The notes below the pieces were generated by a model. That model did not search any database. It was not told where the DNA came from and worked only from the letters and a program-made list of their open reading frames with translations. Below, piece after piece: positions 17,611 through 27,296 of a DNA stretch of 64,000 nucleotides; positions within the stretch are counted from its first letter, which is position 1; each line of letters starts with the position of its first letter. The stretch is from JAXDJH01 sp034663635. GTDB taxonomy: Bacteria > Actinomycetota > CADDZG01 > WHSQ01. Location of the stretch: assembly GCA_034663635.1 (NCBI GenBank), contig JAXDJH010000029.1, forward strand, positions 43,597 to 107,596. Reading direction: 5' to 3'. Both the position numbers and the translations under genes were made by a program.

Positions 17611-17891
17611 CGTTCGCCCTCCGACAACTCGAACAGCCGCTCCACCCCAGGGATCTTGGGATCCGCTCCGATCGCCGTGAGCGCCATCAGCGCGACCCAG
17701 CCGAGCGCCCCCGCGGCGGCAACGACGATTGTGGCCGAACTCGAGAGAGCTGAGGACAGGTAAAGCAGGAGAGGCCAGACCGTTCCGTACGCGATCGCTT
17801 GGAGCCCGTGGATCCGCACGCGGCGGGACTGGGCGACGAAGAATGCGAACGATCCCGACACCGGAAGCAGGATGTAGGCGAGCGCGGCCAC
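17607..17891 (-). CDS. Small multipass membrane protein, Tic20/DUF4870-like
   Basis: 94 residues from GTG 17891, with three predicted membrane helices. The segment SRRVRIHGLQAIAYG matches the conserved (F/I)HxxQA element of Tic20/DUF4870-type proteins. A longer frame extends to 18413 but lies over the DUF255 gene and is not credible. The stop overlaps the convergent repeat-protein gene by four bases. Function unknown. Confidence 0.6.
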   Translation of the reverse strand: MAALAYILLPVSGSFAFFVAQSRRVRIHGLQAIAYGTVWPLLLYLSSALSSSATIVVAAAGALGWVALMALTAIGADPKIPGVERLFELSEGER

Positions 17892-17909
17892 GCCGGGGAT
17901 GATTCCACA

Positions 17910-19913
17910 ATGAGCAACCGGCTGGCGGGCGAAACGAGCCCCTACCTCCTCCAGCACAAAGACAACCCCGTGAACTGGTATCCGTGGGGCGACGAAGCCC
18001 TCGGGCTCGCCCGCGACTCGGACAGGCCGATCCTGCTCTCGATCGGATACGCCGCTTGCCACTGGTGTCACGTCATGGAACGCGAGTCGTTCGAGGACCC
18101 GGAAACCGCGCGCGTGATGAACGAAGGCTTCGTGAGCATCAAGGTCGATCGGGAGGAGCGTCCCGACCTCGACGCGATCTACATGGAGGCCGTCCAAGCG
18201 ATGACGGGCCAAGGCGGCTGGCCGATGACCGTTTTCCTTACGCCGGAGGGCCGGCCTTTCTACGGCGGCACGTATTTCCCGCCGGACGATCGCCACGGAC
18301 TGCCCTCGTTCAAACGGCTTCTCGGTGCTATCGACGACGCATGGCGGAACCGCAGAGACGAGGTCGAGCGACAGAGCACCGAATTGATCGCGCATCTGAA
18401 CCCATTGGCTCAACTAAGCGCCGTCGACGAGATCGACTCCAAGACGTTGCTCGACGGCGCGCTCGCGTCCTTCCGTGCGGCTCTCGACCCGGAGTGGGGA
18501 GGTTTCGGAGGTGCGCCCAAATTCCCGCAGCCGATGAATCTTGAGTTCCTCCTGCGGCCGGCGGCGCGCGGCCACGACGAGGCGCTCAAGATCGTGAACC
18601 TCACACTCGACGCGATGGCGAGCGGCGGCATGTTCGATCAACTCGCCGGTGGGTTCGCTCGATACTCGGTCGACAAGTACTGGCTCGTTCCACACTTCGA
18701 GAAGATGCTTTACGACAACGCGCAGCTCCTGCGCTTGTATGCACGAGCATGGCTCGTGACGCGCAGGGATCGACACCGCGAGGTTGCCGAGATGACCGCC
18801 ACGTGGATGTTGAGCGAGATGCGCGATCCCGCCGGAGGCTTCTGGTCCTCGCTCGACGCCGACTCGGAAGGTGAGGAAGGCAAGTTCTACGTCTGGGATC
18901 TCGACGAAGTGCGGGGGGTGACGGGCCCGGATGCCGACGAGGCAGCCCACCACTGGGGTTTCACCGCCGACGGGAACTTCGAGGGCCGCAACATCCCGGT
19001 TTACGCGCGGGAGCCGCGCGACCCAGACGCGATCGCCAGAGCGCGGACGAAACTGCTCGACGCTCGGACTCGACGGGTCAGGTCCGGCACCGACGACAAG
19101 GTCCTCACCGCGTGGAACGGGCTGGCGGCCTCTTCGCTCGCCGAGGCGGGCGCAATCTTGGATCGTCCCGAGTGGATCGCTGCAGCAGTGGAGGCGATGG
19201 ATTTCGTTCTCACGACGATGCGGCCTGAGGGCCGCCTTATGCGCGCATTCAGGCACGGCACCATCAAGCATCTGGCTTTCTCCGAGGACTACGCGGCAGT
19301 GCTGGAGGCGACGCTCGCGTTGTTCGATGCGACCCAGGACGCGCGCTGGCTCGACGAAGCCGAATGGGCGGCCGGCGAGGCGGTGAGGCTGTTTCACGAT
19401 GACGAGGGCGGCGGCTTCTTCACCACGGGGACCGATGCCGAGAAGCTGATAACCCGGAGCAAGGATCTGATCGACAACGCGGTCCCTTCGGCCAACTCGA
19501 TGCTGGCTCTGTCTCTGCAGCGGCTTGGGGCGTTAACCGGCGACTCCGCCTACGAGGATCTAGCGCTCGAGATCCTGCGGCTGATGCACTCGCCTATGGA
19601 GAGATCGCCTCTCGGCTTCGGCCATCTGCTTTCTGCCGTGGACGCGTACTCGCACGGCCCAACCGAGATCGTGATCGTCGGTCCGGATGAAGACCCGATG
19701 GTGAAGGACATGAGGCGCGCTGTTAAGGATCGCCTGCTGCCGAACGCGGTCACCATCGTTCTCGACGACACCGAGCCCGGCCCCCTCGCGCGTCTGCCTC
19801 TCATCGAGGGGAAGACACGGCGCGACGGCGTGGCCGCTTACGTCTGCCATCGAGGGGTTTGCGACGCCCCGGTCGCGACGATCGCGGATCTCGTCGAACA
19901 ACTGAAGCCATGA
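17910..19913 (+). CDS. DUF255 thioredoxin-fold protein (YyaL/SPATA20 family)
   Basis: 667 residues. The N-terminal DUF255 domain starts MSNRLAGETSPYLLQHKDNP and has the family CxxC-like motif GYAACHWCHVMERESFED, then GGWPMTVFLTPEGRPFYGGTYFP. The remainder is an alpha/alpha-toroid resembling six-hairpin glycosidases or N-acylglucosamine epimerases. Biochemical role is not settled for bacterial members. The ATG at 17910 is divergent from the Tic20-like gene with an 18-bp gap. The stop overlaps arfB by ATGA. Confidence 0.92.
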   Translation: MSNRLAGETSPYLLQHKDNPVNWYPWGDEALGLARDSDRPILLSIGYAACHWCHVMERESFEDPETARVMNEGFVSIKVDREERPDLDAIYMEAVQAMTGQGGWPMTVFLTPEGRPFYGGTYFPPDDRHGLPSFKRLLGAIDDAWRNRRDEVERQSTELIAHLNPLAQLSAVDEIDSKTLLDGALASFRAALDPEWGGFGGAPKFPQPMNLEFLLRPAARGHDEALKIVNLTLDAMASGGMFDQLAGGFARYSVDKYWLVPHFEKMLYDNAQLLRLYARAWLVTRRDRHREVAEMTATWMLSEMRDPAGGFWSSLDADSEGEEGKFYVWDLDEVRGVTGPDADEAAHHWGFTADGNFEGRNIPVYAREPRDPDAIARARTKLLDARTRRVRSGTDDKVLTAWNGLAASSLAEAGAILDRPEWIAAAVEAMDFVLTTMRPEGRLMRAFRHGTIKHLAFSEDYAAVLEATLALFDATQDARWLDEAEWAAGEAVRLFHDDEGGGFFTTGTDAEKLITRSKDLIDNAVPSANSMLALSLQRLGALTGDSAYEDLALEILRLMHSPMERSPLGFGHLLSAVDAYSHGPTEIVIVGPDEDPMVKDMRRAVKDRLLPNAVTIVLDDTEPGPLARLPLIEGKTRRDGVAAYVCHRGVCDAPVATIADLVEQLKP

Positions 19914-20338
19914 GCGCGCTCAGGATCAATCGTTCGCTCGAGATTCCCGAGAGCGAGCTGAAGTTCACCTTCTCCCCATCCGGCGGTCCCGGAGGCCAAC
20001 ACGCGAATAAGACGTCGACGAGGGCCGAGTTGACCTGGGATGTCGCAGAGTCTCCATCGCTGGGTCCCCGCCAGCGAGCGAAGATCCGATCCGTGCTCAA
20101 GCACCGCATCGATTCGTCGGGCGTCCTCAGACTCACCAGCGATCGTTACCGCTCACAGACTCGCAATCGAGAAGACGCGATCGCGCGTCTGGTTCAGCTT
20201 CTAAGAGAGGCGCTCGTTCCGCGCGTTAAGAGAGTGCCGACGAAACCGCACAAGGGAGCGACGGAGCGGCGGATCGCGGAGAAGAAGCGGCGAGGGGACC
20301 TCAAACGTCAGCGGCGCGGATCGGCCGACGACTACTGA
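19910..20338 (+). CDS. arfB: Peptidyl-tRNA hydrolase ArfB (ribosome rescue)
   Basis: 142 residues. The release-factor catalytic motif appears as SGGPGGQHANKTST (GGQ at 28-30). The C-terminal tail is strongly basic (RRIAEKKRRGDLKRQRRG), as needed to enter the empty mRNA channel of stalled ribosomes. ATGA overlap with the DUF255 gene was used to choose the start. No stop-codon recognition domain is present, which separates it from PrfA/PrfB. Confidence 0.94.
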   Translation: MSALRINRSLEIPESELKFTFSPSGGPGGQHANKTSTRAELTWDVAESPSLGPRQRAKIRSVLKHRIDSSGVLRLTSDRYRSQTRNREDAIARLVQLLREALVPRVKRVPTKPHKGATERRIAEKKRRGDLKRQRRGSADDY

Positions 20339-20348
20339 GCTATTCGGC

Positions 20349-21374
20349 TCAGAACGCGATCGGCAGTTCGACGAACGGGACCGGCTTGCCGAACTCGAGG
20401 TGAGCGGTGTGCAGAGAAGTGAGGCTACCCACGTGGCGCCAGCCCGGCTGCTCCCTCCTGTAGATCTCGATCGCTAGATCCGAGACCTCCGAGTTAGCGC
20501 AGAAGCGCGGGGTGCCGTCGGGATCCGCGTACTCGATCTGGATCATCCGATCGACGCGCGCACGAGCCGCTCCCGCGATGCGCCAGTTCTCGTTACGCGC
20601 GGTGAAGGCCCACGTCGGCATCTCGTAGCGGCTTCTCGCACGTAGCGCCCAGCGCAGCTCGTTGAACACGAGGTCGTCGCCTCCGAATCGCAGGTAGAGA
20701 AGCGTCGTAGTCGGACCGGGCAAGGGACCGAACGCCGTCTTCGCGGCAAGTCCCTCGAAGACGGCGTCTGCGTCTTCCTCGAACGAGGCACAGTGAGCCC
20801 ATGTCCAGGTGACCGAGTGCTTCCGGCCCCAACGGTGCGATTGGCAGCCTGGCTCCTTATCGAACGCGATCGAGCGACCATCGAGTTCGACGACGCCCGT
20901 GAACGGCACCGAGAGGTTGGGCGAACAAACCGTGGAGACTCGCTTCTCGATCCGATCTCGCAAAGACGCGGGAAGATGCTGAAAGCACGAATCGGCAGGC
21001 TGTAGGTCGAGCGACCACCGCAAGGTTCGTGCCCCGCCGACAACGGCACCATCCATGTGGGTCTCAGAAAGCCACGAGTCTCCGATCCGGACGAGGGCAC
21101 CGTCGTCGCGCCCATTCGTCGACCCCAAGGCATCGATCGGGAATCGCTGCTTCGCAGCGAAGCTCTGACCATCGGTGGGATCGAAGAAGAACCCCCAGAC
21201 CTCGCAATAGGGGTCTCCGACCGAGGGGATCGGGGAAGTCAGGGTGTAACGAACCCAGAGGCCGGCGCCCGTCTCGCGATGCGTGATCGTCGAGTACCAG
21301 ACCTCCATGAAGCCGCGGGAGCGCCGGTCCCACCGCATGCGGTTCTCGGTACCTTCGTTGGTGAAAGTGCCCAC
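20349..21374 (-). CDS. Conserved protein, possible lipocalin-like (AttH/tocopherol-cyclase-like) fold
   Basis: 341 residues, soluble, no signal peptide. The start MGTFTNEGTENRMRWDRRSRGF could instead begin at Met13 (MRWDRRSRGFMEVWYSTI). Aromatic- and Gly-rich strands such as EVWYSTITHRETGAGLWVRY and RWGRKHSVTWTWAHC suggest a double beta-barrel of the kind found in AttH/CrtC/tocopherol cyclase-like proteins. That assignment is by pattern only. It is followed by a GT4 glycosyltransferase upstream in the same direction (9-nt gap). Confidence 0.65.
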   Translation of the reverse strand: MGTFTNEGTENRMRWDRRSRGFMEVWYSTITHRETGAGLWVRYTLTSPIPSVGDPYCEVWGFFFDPTDGQSFAAKQRFPIDALGSTNGRDDGALVRIGDSWLSETHMDGAVVGGARTLRWSLDLQPADSCFQHLPASLRDRIEKRVSTVCSPNLSVPFTGVVELDGRSIAFDKEPGCQSHRWGRKHSVTWTWAHCASFEEDADAVFEGLAAKTAFGPLPGPTTTLLYLRFGGDDLVFNELRWALRARSRYEMPTWAFTARNENWRIAGAARARVDRMIQIEYADPDGTPRFCANSEVSDLAIEIYRREQPGWRHVGSLTSLHTAHLEFGKPVPFVELPIAF

Positions 21375-21383
21375 GCGGTCAAA

Positions 21384-22733
21384 CTAGCGCGGAGTCGAGG
21401 CCTCGAGGAGCGACCGAGCCACCTCGTCCCACGACCAACGCGAGCGAGCGAGGCCCACCGCTTTGGCGCCCAGATCGGCCCGCTCCTCGGCCGGGAGCGC
21501 AAGGACCCGCTCGATCGCTGCTCCCAGCCCCGGCACGGGATCGACCGAGTCGTAGGTCAGGAAACCGGGCCGCCCGATCGCACTTTCGACGGCCGCTCCC
21601 GCTTCGCCAATCCCCGAGTGATCGGGAACCACCGGCAGAACCCCACAGGCCGCACCCTCCGCCGCGACCATCCCGAACGCCTCGGGAAGGATCGACGGGA
21701 CGGCGAGTACATCGAACGTCGGGAGGAGTTCCGCCAGCGGTCCGTGCTCGAGTCGTCCCGTGAACTCGATTTCGACGTCAAGGTGGGCCACCTTCGCGCG
21801 GGGACCGAGTTCGTCGAGGAACCGAACGACTTCGTCGTCGTTCAGATCTCGCGCGATCATCTGTGCCCTCTCCACATCCCCTTTAAGCAATGCCTCAGCG
21901 AGAGCCCGGAGATCGTCTTCGTCGCCTCCGTAACCAACGATCACCACCTTCAACGGCCTCGTATCGATGGCGGCGATCGCCGCGAGCAGCCGGTGAACGC
22001 CCTTCTGCGCGATCAGCTTGCCGATGTAGCCGACCAGCGGGATCGTCTGTCCCGACCGTTGTCTTGGACGGAAGATGTCAACGTCGCAGCCCGGATTGAT
22101 AACCACCGCCTTGTCGCGCCAGCCGGGGATCACGGCGGCGGCCGCCTCGACCATGTACTTGCTTCCACCGATCACCACGGTCGCGTTGGACAATCCCGTT
22201 TCCGCGAAACGCAGGTATCGCTCCTGTTTCTTCACCGCGTACTCGAGCGCACTCCCGTGCAGTTTCGCCGAGTAGCCAACGTCGATCTCTGCACTTGCCG
22301 CGATGTACGGCCCCATCACTTCATGCCCCGTGACCACCACATCGGGTTCGAACGCCTCGAGCGCGGACTTGAGAGCCGTCACGTTGCGCTCGGTGTAGCC
22401 AGCCAACTCCTCTTCGGTTAGCTCGACGAACGTCTTCGCGGTGAAGTGCTTGTACTCGTCGTAGACGTAGACCGGCAGGATCGAACCGATCGCGGGGCGT
22501 ACCAGCGTGCATCGGCCCGTGGATGCTGGAACGCCGGTGCTATCGGTCTTGAAGGATCGATTCGACTCGTCAAAGTCGCCCACCTCGTCGATGAAACCGA
22601 GATCCTCGGATCGCTCCTGGCACATCAGAAAGACGTCATGCCCTGCCCCTCGCCATGAGCGCGCGATATTCGCCGTGTATACGTTCGAACCGGACCCGGT
22701 CAGGAGATAGCCGTGCCACAAGAGGATCTTCAC
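21384..22733 (-). CDS. GT4-family glycosyltransferase
   Basis: 449 residues with two Rossmann-like halves (GT-B). The N-terminal MKILLWHGYLLTGSGSNVYT is the Gly-rich acceptor side. The C-terminal half has LVGYIGKLIAQKGVHRLL and the donor-binding EX7E-type segment PEAFGMVAAEGAACG. Sugar and acceptor cannot be read. It forms a two-gene unit with the lipocalin-like gene downstream and diverges from a membrane protein gene 22 bp away. Confidence 0.88.
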   Translation of the reverse strand: MKILLWHGYLLTGSGSNVYTANIARSWRGAGHDVFLMCQERSEDLGFIDEVGDFDESNRSFKTDSTGVPASTGRCTLVRPAIGSILPVYVYDEYKHFTAKTFVELTEEELAGYTERNVTALKSALEAFEPDVVVTGHEVMGPYIAASAEIDVGYSAKLHGSALEYAVKKQERYLRFAETGLSNATVVIGGSKYMVEAAAAVIPGWRDKAVVINPGCDVDIFRPRQRSGQTIPLVGYIGKLIAQKGVHRLLAAIAAIDTRPLKVVIVGYGGDEDDLRALAEALLKGDVERAQMIARDLNDDEVVRFLDELGPRAKVAHLDVEIEFTGRLEHGPLAELLPTFDVLAVPSILPEAFGMVAAEGAACGVLPVVPDHSGIGEAGAAVESAIGRPGFLTYDSVDPVPGLGAAIERVLALPAEERADLGAKAVGLARSRWSWDEVARSLLEASTPR

Positions 22734-22755
22734 CGAGCCAACTTAGACTGAAGGC

Positions 22756-23358
22756 GTGCTTCTAGAACGCTCCTTGAGCGCGACCTTCAGGAACCTCTCC
22801 ACGTTGTTCCTCGTCGCGTTCGTCGTCTTGCTGCCTCTGCATCTCGTTCACTCATACGTTTTTCGGAATGTGATCGAGGTTCGAGAGCTTCACGACCAGA
22901 TCGAAGACTTCCCTCCGCTTCGACAGGTGCATGGAGTGGGGGCGCAGGAGCTGCAGCGCGCGCGCATCTCGTTCTGGGCACTCTCCCTTCTAGAGATTCT
23001 CGCCCTTCCGCTTGGAGCCAGAGCCGCGCGCGGCGTTCTGGACGACGAGCGCGCCGGCGAGATCTCGACCGTCCCGTCGGCCATTCGTGCGATCCGCAAG
23101 CCCCTTGGCTCTAGCGGCTGGGCACCTAAGGCGATCCCTGTGCTGGCGGGGGCCGCTCTCATTGGTGTGGCGGCAGGTTGGCTGCTCGAAGGTGGAGGCT
23201 CCGCGATCGTTCAGATGCTTCCGGATCGCGCCGAGTTCGCCGGAGTGGCGCTCGTCCAGGCGACGGCACGCTCTCTTGGGGCCTCATTCGTGATGGTCGC
23301 TCTGGCTCAGGCGCGATCCAAGGTCGCCCCCCCGGCGGAGTCGCTCGACCTCTACTGA
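22756..23358 (+). CDS. Hypothetical integral membrane protein
   Basis: 200 residues from a GTG start. Hydrophobic helices lie near residues 17-35, 73-92, 130-147 and 160-185. The N-terminal LLERSLSATFRNLSTLFLVA resembles the start of bacterial DUF/glycerophosphodiester membrane-domain proteins, but no family is recognised with confidence. Its stop is immediately next to the mca stop on the other strand. Confidence 0.7.
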   Translation: MLLERSLSATFRNLSTLFLVAFVVLLPLHLVHSYVFRNVIEVRELHDQIEDFPPLRQVHGVGAQELQRARISFWALSLLEILALPLGARAARGVLDDERAGEISTVPSAIRAIRKPLGSSGWAPKAIPVLAGAALIGVAAGWLLEGGGSAIVQMLPDRAEFAGVALVQATARSLGASFVMVALAQARSKVAPPAESLDLY

Positions 23359-24219
23359 TCAGCGAGTGTTGGCGAACAGATCGTCTTCCGGGACTTCGCG
23401 ATCGCCGGTCGTCTCTACGAGCGTGTAGTCCTCCCACGGATAAACCTCTTTCTGGATCTCATCCGGGACCGCGAACCAGAAGCTGTCGGGATCGATCTGA
23501 GTCGCGTGCGCTAGTAGCGCCTTCGTACGGAGATCGATGTACTCGCCGACGTCGATCTGGGTCGTGATGTCGGGATCCTCGAACCCCATCGAATCCCAGT
23601 GTTCCAACCAGCCGGCGAAGGGGCTGTCGATGCCTTCCGCGGCGGCCGCATCGTGCAGGATCTGCAGTCGCTTCTTGCTGAACGTCGCGAAGTAGTAGAG
23701 CTTCTGCGGAGCCCACGCGGGACCCGCGTCGGGATACAGATCGGGATCACCTGCGCGCTCGAATGCGAGCTTGCCCCATTCCCACACGCGCACGTGATCG
23801 GGATGTTCGTAGCCGCGGGACTCGTCGTAAGAGAGAACGACCTGCGGTTTCTCTTTGCGGATGATCTTGACCAGTTTCCCGATCGCTTCCTCGGGGTCGG
23901 CGTTCGTGAACGCATCGGGATGCTTGTTCCCCGGGGACTCCGGCATACCCGAGTCGCGGTAGCCAAGCATGTAGACCTCCGAAACGCCCAAGATGTCGCA
24001 AGCCGTCTTCAGCTCCGCTTCGCGGAGCTCGGCCATACGCTCTTTGATGCCCGGCTGATCCATCCGCGGGTTGAGGATGTCTCCCTCCTCACCACCCGTG
24101 GCGCACACCAGCACGACACGCGTACCTTCGGCCGCGTACTTGGCCATCGTGCCGGCACCCTTAGACGATTCATCATCGGGATGCGCATGGAGGGCGAGCA
24201 GCGTTGGGTTATCGGGCAC
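23359..24219 (-). CDS. mca: Mycothiol S-conjugate amidase
   Basis: 286-residue PIG-L/LmbE deacetylase. The zinc site is in LLALHAHPDDESSKGAGTMA, with the third ligand region YEHPDHVRVWEWG. The ATGGEEGDILNPRMDQPG segment and the end region VYPWEDYTLVE are like Mca, which cleaves mycothiol-toxin adducts, more than MshB, which is in mycothiol synthesis. The presence of the gene implies mycothiol as the main thiol. MshB remains a weaker alternative. Confidence 0.88.
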   Translation of the reverse strand: MPDNPTLLALHAHPDDESSKGAGTMAKYAAEGTRVVLVCATGGEEGDILNPRMDQPGIKERMAELREAELKTACDILGVSEVYMLGYRDSGMPESPGNKHPDAFTNADPEEAIGKLVKIIRKEKPQVVLSYDESRGYEHPDHVRVWEWGKLAFERAGDPDLYPDAGPAWAPQKLYYFATFSKKRLQILHDAAAAEGIDSPFAGWLEHWDSMGFEDPDITTQIDVGEYIDLRTKALLAHATQIDPDSFWFAVPDEIQKEVYPWEDYTLVETTGDREVPEDDLFANTR

Positions 24220-24239
24220 GTCTGTAGGCTACCGCCGCG

Positions 24240-24680
24240 ATGTCCTCACCCCGTCCGCCCGACATATTCGACAAGGCACGCTCGGTTGCGGCGTCGGTGC
24301 TCTTCGCCTGCGGCCTGGCAGCGATCCTCGGGGCCGTGCTCGCCTGGGTCACGGTCGAACTGCCCGAGCTCGGTGTTCCAAACGGCCGTCCCGCCGAAAC
24401 GGTGACGGGCATCGAGGGCACCGATGGATGGATCGTCATCGTTGCGGGAGCGATGGTGATCGTGGCGGCCGTGCTACTCGTCCTCAGGGCGACGTCGGGC
24501 TACGCGTGGTTGGCCTTCCTGGCCTCGATGGTCGTCGGCGGGATCGCCCTAGCTAACTACCGACAGCTGGACCAGATCGGCGAGCCTGCGATGGGCTTGC
24601 TCCTGGTCGCCGCGGCGGGGATCATCGGAGTGATCGCGGCAGCGGCCGGAGTGGCCGCGTCCCCTCGGCGAGCGAACTGA
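24240..24680 (+). CDS. Hypothetical four-helix membrane protein
   Basis: 146 residues. Hydrophobic segments lie at about 17-36, 61-81, 85-104 and 115-138. The loop between helices one and two (VELPELGVPNGRPAETVTGIEGTDGW) is predicted to be extracytoplasmic, a layout common in actinobacterial membrane proteins of unknown role. It diverges from mca with a 20-bp gap and converges on ilvA. Confidence 0.75.
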   Translation: MSSPRPPDIFDKARSVAASVLFACGLAAILGAVLAWVTVELPELGVPNGRPAETVTGIEGTDGWIVIVAGAMVIVAAVLLVLRATSGYAWLAFLASMVVGGIALANYRQLDQIGEPAMGLLLVAAAGIIGVIAAAAGVAASPRRAN

Positions 24681-24681
24681 A

Positions 24682-25902
24682 TCAGAAACTCTCGACCGAG
24701 TAGCCCGCTTCCGCGAGGCTGGCTATGAGCTCCTCGATGTGATGGGGACCTTTCGTCTCGACCTGTAGGGCAACGGCGACTTCACCGAGGTGCACCGCTA
24801 CGCCCTCGCGATGGTGTTCGACGCCCACGATATTGGCGCCGACCTCGGCGATGCGTCCGAGGAGCTCTGCGAGTTCACCGGGGCGATCGGCTATGCGCGT
24901 GTGGAATGCGAAGTACCTGCCGGAAGCGCTGAGCCCGAACCTGATCACGCTCAGCAGCAAGAGTGGATCGATGTTGCCACCGGACAGCACGACCACAACG
25001 GGTGGAACGAGCGTCGCTCTGTGTTGTAGCAACGCGGCAACACCTACGGCACCGGCAGGCTCGAGTACGAGCTTCATCCGTTCGACCGCGACAACGAGGG
25101 CTTCGGCTGTGGCTTCGTCGGACACGTGAACGATCTCATCGCATTGTTTTGAGACGTGCGCGAAGTTCAGTTGACCGGGCTCATTCGCGGCGATGCCATC
25201 GGCGATCGTCGACATGTGCTCCAACGCGATGGGACGGCCCTCTTCCAACGAAGGTGCGTAGGAGGCGGCCCCCTCCGCTTGGACGCCGACGATCCGGACT
25301 TCCGGTCGCAGCTCTTTCATCGACGCGGAGATGCCCGAGATCAATCCGCCGCCTCCGACCGGAACAACTACCGTGCCGACATCCGGCAGGGCCTCGTGGA
25401 TCTCACAGCCGATCGTTCCTTGACCCGCGATGATGTGAGGGTGGTCGTAGGGGTGAACGAAGTTCGCGCCCGTCTCCTCGGCCCGGAGTTTCGCGGCCGC
25501 GAACGCCTCGCCGAAATCCCTCCCAGTCAGCACGACCTCCGCCCCGTAGCGCTTGGTTGCCGCGACCTTCGGGAGCGAGGCCGAGACGGGCATGAACACA
25601 GTTGCGGGGATCTCGGATAGAGAGGCGGCCAGAGCGACACCCTGGGCGTGGTTGCCCGCAGACGCTGCCACCACGCCGGCTTTCCGTTGCTCGTCGTCCA
25701 GCCTGCTGATGAGGTTGTAGGCGCCCCGGATCTTGAACGATCCCGTCCGCTGGAGGTTCTCGCACTTGATGTACACGGGGCCGCCCGCGATCTCCGAAAG
25801 CGCTCTCGAAGCATCCAGGGGAGTCTGTACGGCGATGCCCTTCAGACGCTCGCGGGCATCGAGGACGTCGGCGAGTCCTACCAGTGTTCGGGTGGCTGCC
25901 AT
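24682..25902 (-). CDS. ilvA: Threonine ammonia-lyase with ACT domain
   Basis: PLP enzyme converting threonine to 2-oxobutanoate, the entry to isoleucine. 406 residues from ATG 25902. PLP Lys is in RTGSFKIRGAYN; the phosphate loop is VPVGGGGLISG. One C-terminal ACT domain begins near FHTRIADRPGELAELLGRI, as in the shorter enzymes. These can be biosynthetic or catabolic, so the symbol is tentative. Divergent from aroG by 46 bp. Confidence 0.9.
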   Translation of the reverse strand: MAATRTLVGLADVLDARERLKGIAVQTPLDASRALSEIAGGPVYIKCENLQRTGSFKIRGAYNLISRLDDEQRKAGVVAASAGNHAQGVALAASLSEIPATVFMPVSASLPKVAATKRYGAEVVLTGRDFGEAFAAAKLRAEETGANFVHPYDHPHIIAGQGTIGCEIHEALPDVGTVVVPVGGGGLISGISASMKELRPEVRIVGVQAEGAASYAPSLEEGRPIALEHMSTIADGIAANEPGQLNFAHVSKQCDEIVHVSDEATAEALVVAVERMKLVLEPAGAVGVAALLQHRATLVPPVVVVLSGGNIDPLLLLSVIRFGLSASGRYFAFHTRIADRPGELAELLGRIAEVGANIVGVEHHREGVAVHLGEVAVALQVETKGPHHIEELIASLAEAGYSVESF

Positions 25903-25948
25903 ATAGGCATGGTGCCACGCTGTGCTCACCGCCGCGCGAGTATTGGGC

Positions 25949-27292
25949 ATGGACGCAAGCTGGTCGCCCCGTGATTGGCGGGACAGAGACACCGCTCAAC
26001 AGCCGGATTGGCCCGATGCCGGCGAGCTCGATCGAGTCTTCGCCGAGCTCCGGAGCATGCCTCCTCTGGTGTTCGCAGGCGAGGCCAGAACCCTGAAGGC
26101 TTCCCTTGCAAAGGCCGCTCGCGGCGAGGCGTTCGTGCTCCAAGCGGGGGACTGCGCGGAGGCGTTCGGCGATTTCTCGGCCGACGCGATCCGGGACAAG
26201 ATCAAAGTGATCCTGCAGATGGCCGTGGTCCTGACATACGCGGCAGGGCTTCCCGTCGTGAAGATCGGACGGATCGCAGGGCAGTTCGCGAAGCCGCGCT
26301 CATCGCCGAACGAAGCGGTCGAAGGTGTGGAGCTCCCATCGTTCCGAGGCCACGCGGTGAACGACATCGCTTTCGACGAGCACTCGCGTCGAGCGGATCC
26401 CACGCGGTTGGTGCGCGCTTACCACCAGTCGGCCGCGACGCTGAATCTCATCCGGGCCCTGACCAAGGGTGGCTTCGCGGATCTGAACCAGATCCACGTG
26501 TGGAATCAGGAGTTTGTCGCGGGGAGCAGTCAGGGTCAGCGCTACGAGGCCATCGCTCGTCACATCGAACGAGCCCTTCGATTCATGGCCGCTTGCGGCA
26601 TCGATCTGGGAGCGGACTCGAAACTTCACGAGGTCGATCTCTACACTTCTCATGAAGCGCTACTCCTCGGTTACGAAGAGGCGCTGACCCGTACCGACAG
26701 CCTTACCGGCGATTGGTACGACTGTTCCGCTCATCTCCTTTGGGTCGGCGACCGAACGCGAGACCCAGACGGAGGACACGTCAGATTCCTCTCGGGCATA
26801 AAGAACCCGATCGCGTGCAAAGTGGGCCCTTCGGCAACCACCGACGAATTGCTTGCTTTGTGCGAGCGGCTCGATCCCGACAACGAACCCGGCCGGCTCA
26901 CCTTCGTATCCCGGATGGGTGCGGGCCAGGTTGAAGAGAAACTGCCGCCGCTGATACGCGCCGTCAAGGATGCCGGCCGCCAGGTCGTGTGGATCTGCGA
27001 TCCGATGCACGGAAACACGTTCACCTCGGAGTCGGGCTTCAAGACGAGGCGATTCGACGACATCGTCGCGGAGATCAAGAGCTTCTTCATGGTTCACCTC
27101 CACGAGGGCACGGCCCCCGGGGGCGTGCACCTGGAGCTCACCCAAGAAGATGTCACGGAGTGTCTTGGGGGGGCCGAGGAGGTGCTCGATTCGAATCTGA
27201 CGGATCGCTATCAGGCCCTGTGCGACCCTCGGCTCAATGCCAGGCAGTCGCTCGACCTGGCCTTCCAACTCGGGGAGATGTTGCAGCTATAG
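25949..27292 (+). CDS. aroG: Class II 3-deoxy-D-arabino-heptulosonate 7-phosphate synthase
   Basis: First step of the shikimate pathway. 447 residues, the plant/actinobacterial class II type. Key stretches are GEAFVLQAGDCAEAF, VKIGRIAGQFAKPRS, YTSHEALLLGYEEALTR, and WICDPMHGNTF with the metal-binding Cys/His pair. I chose the ATG at 25949; an in-frame GTG at 25922 would add nine residues but has no SD. Mycobacterial AroG has a longer N-terminal extension that binds chorismate mutase. Confidence 0.95.
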   Translation: MDASWSPRDWRDRDTAQQPDWPDAGELDRVFAELRSMPPLVFAGEARTLKASLAKAARGEAFVLQAGDCAEAFGDFSADAIRDKIKVILQMAVVLTYAAGLPVVKIGRIAGQFAKPRSSPNEAVEGVELPSFRGHAVNDIAFDEHSRRADPTRLVRAYHQSAATLNLIRALTKGGFADLNQIHVWNQEFVAGSSQGQRYEAIARHIERALRFMAACGIDLGADSKLHEVDLYTSHEALLLGYEEALTRTDSLTGDWYDCSAHLLWVGDRTRDPDGGHVRFLSGIKNPIACKVGPSATTDELLALCERLDPDNEPGRLTFVSRMGAGQVEEKLPPLIRAVKDAGRQVVWICDPMHGNTFTSESGFKTRRFDDIVAEIKSFFMVHLHEGTAPGGVHLELTQEDVTECLGGAEEVLDSNLTDRYQALCDPRLNARQSLDLAFQLGEMLQL

Positions 27293-27296
27293 AGAG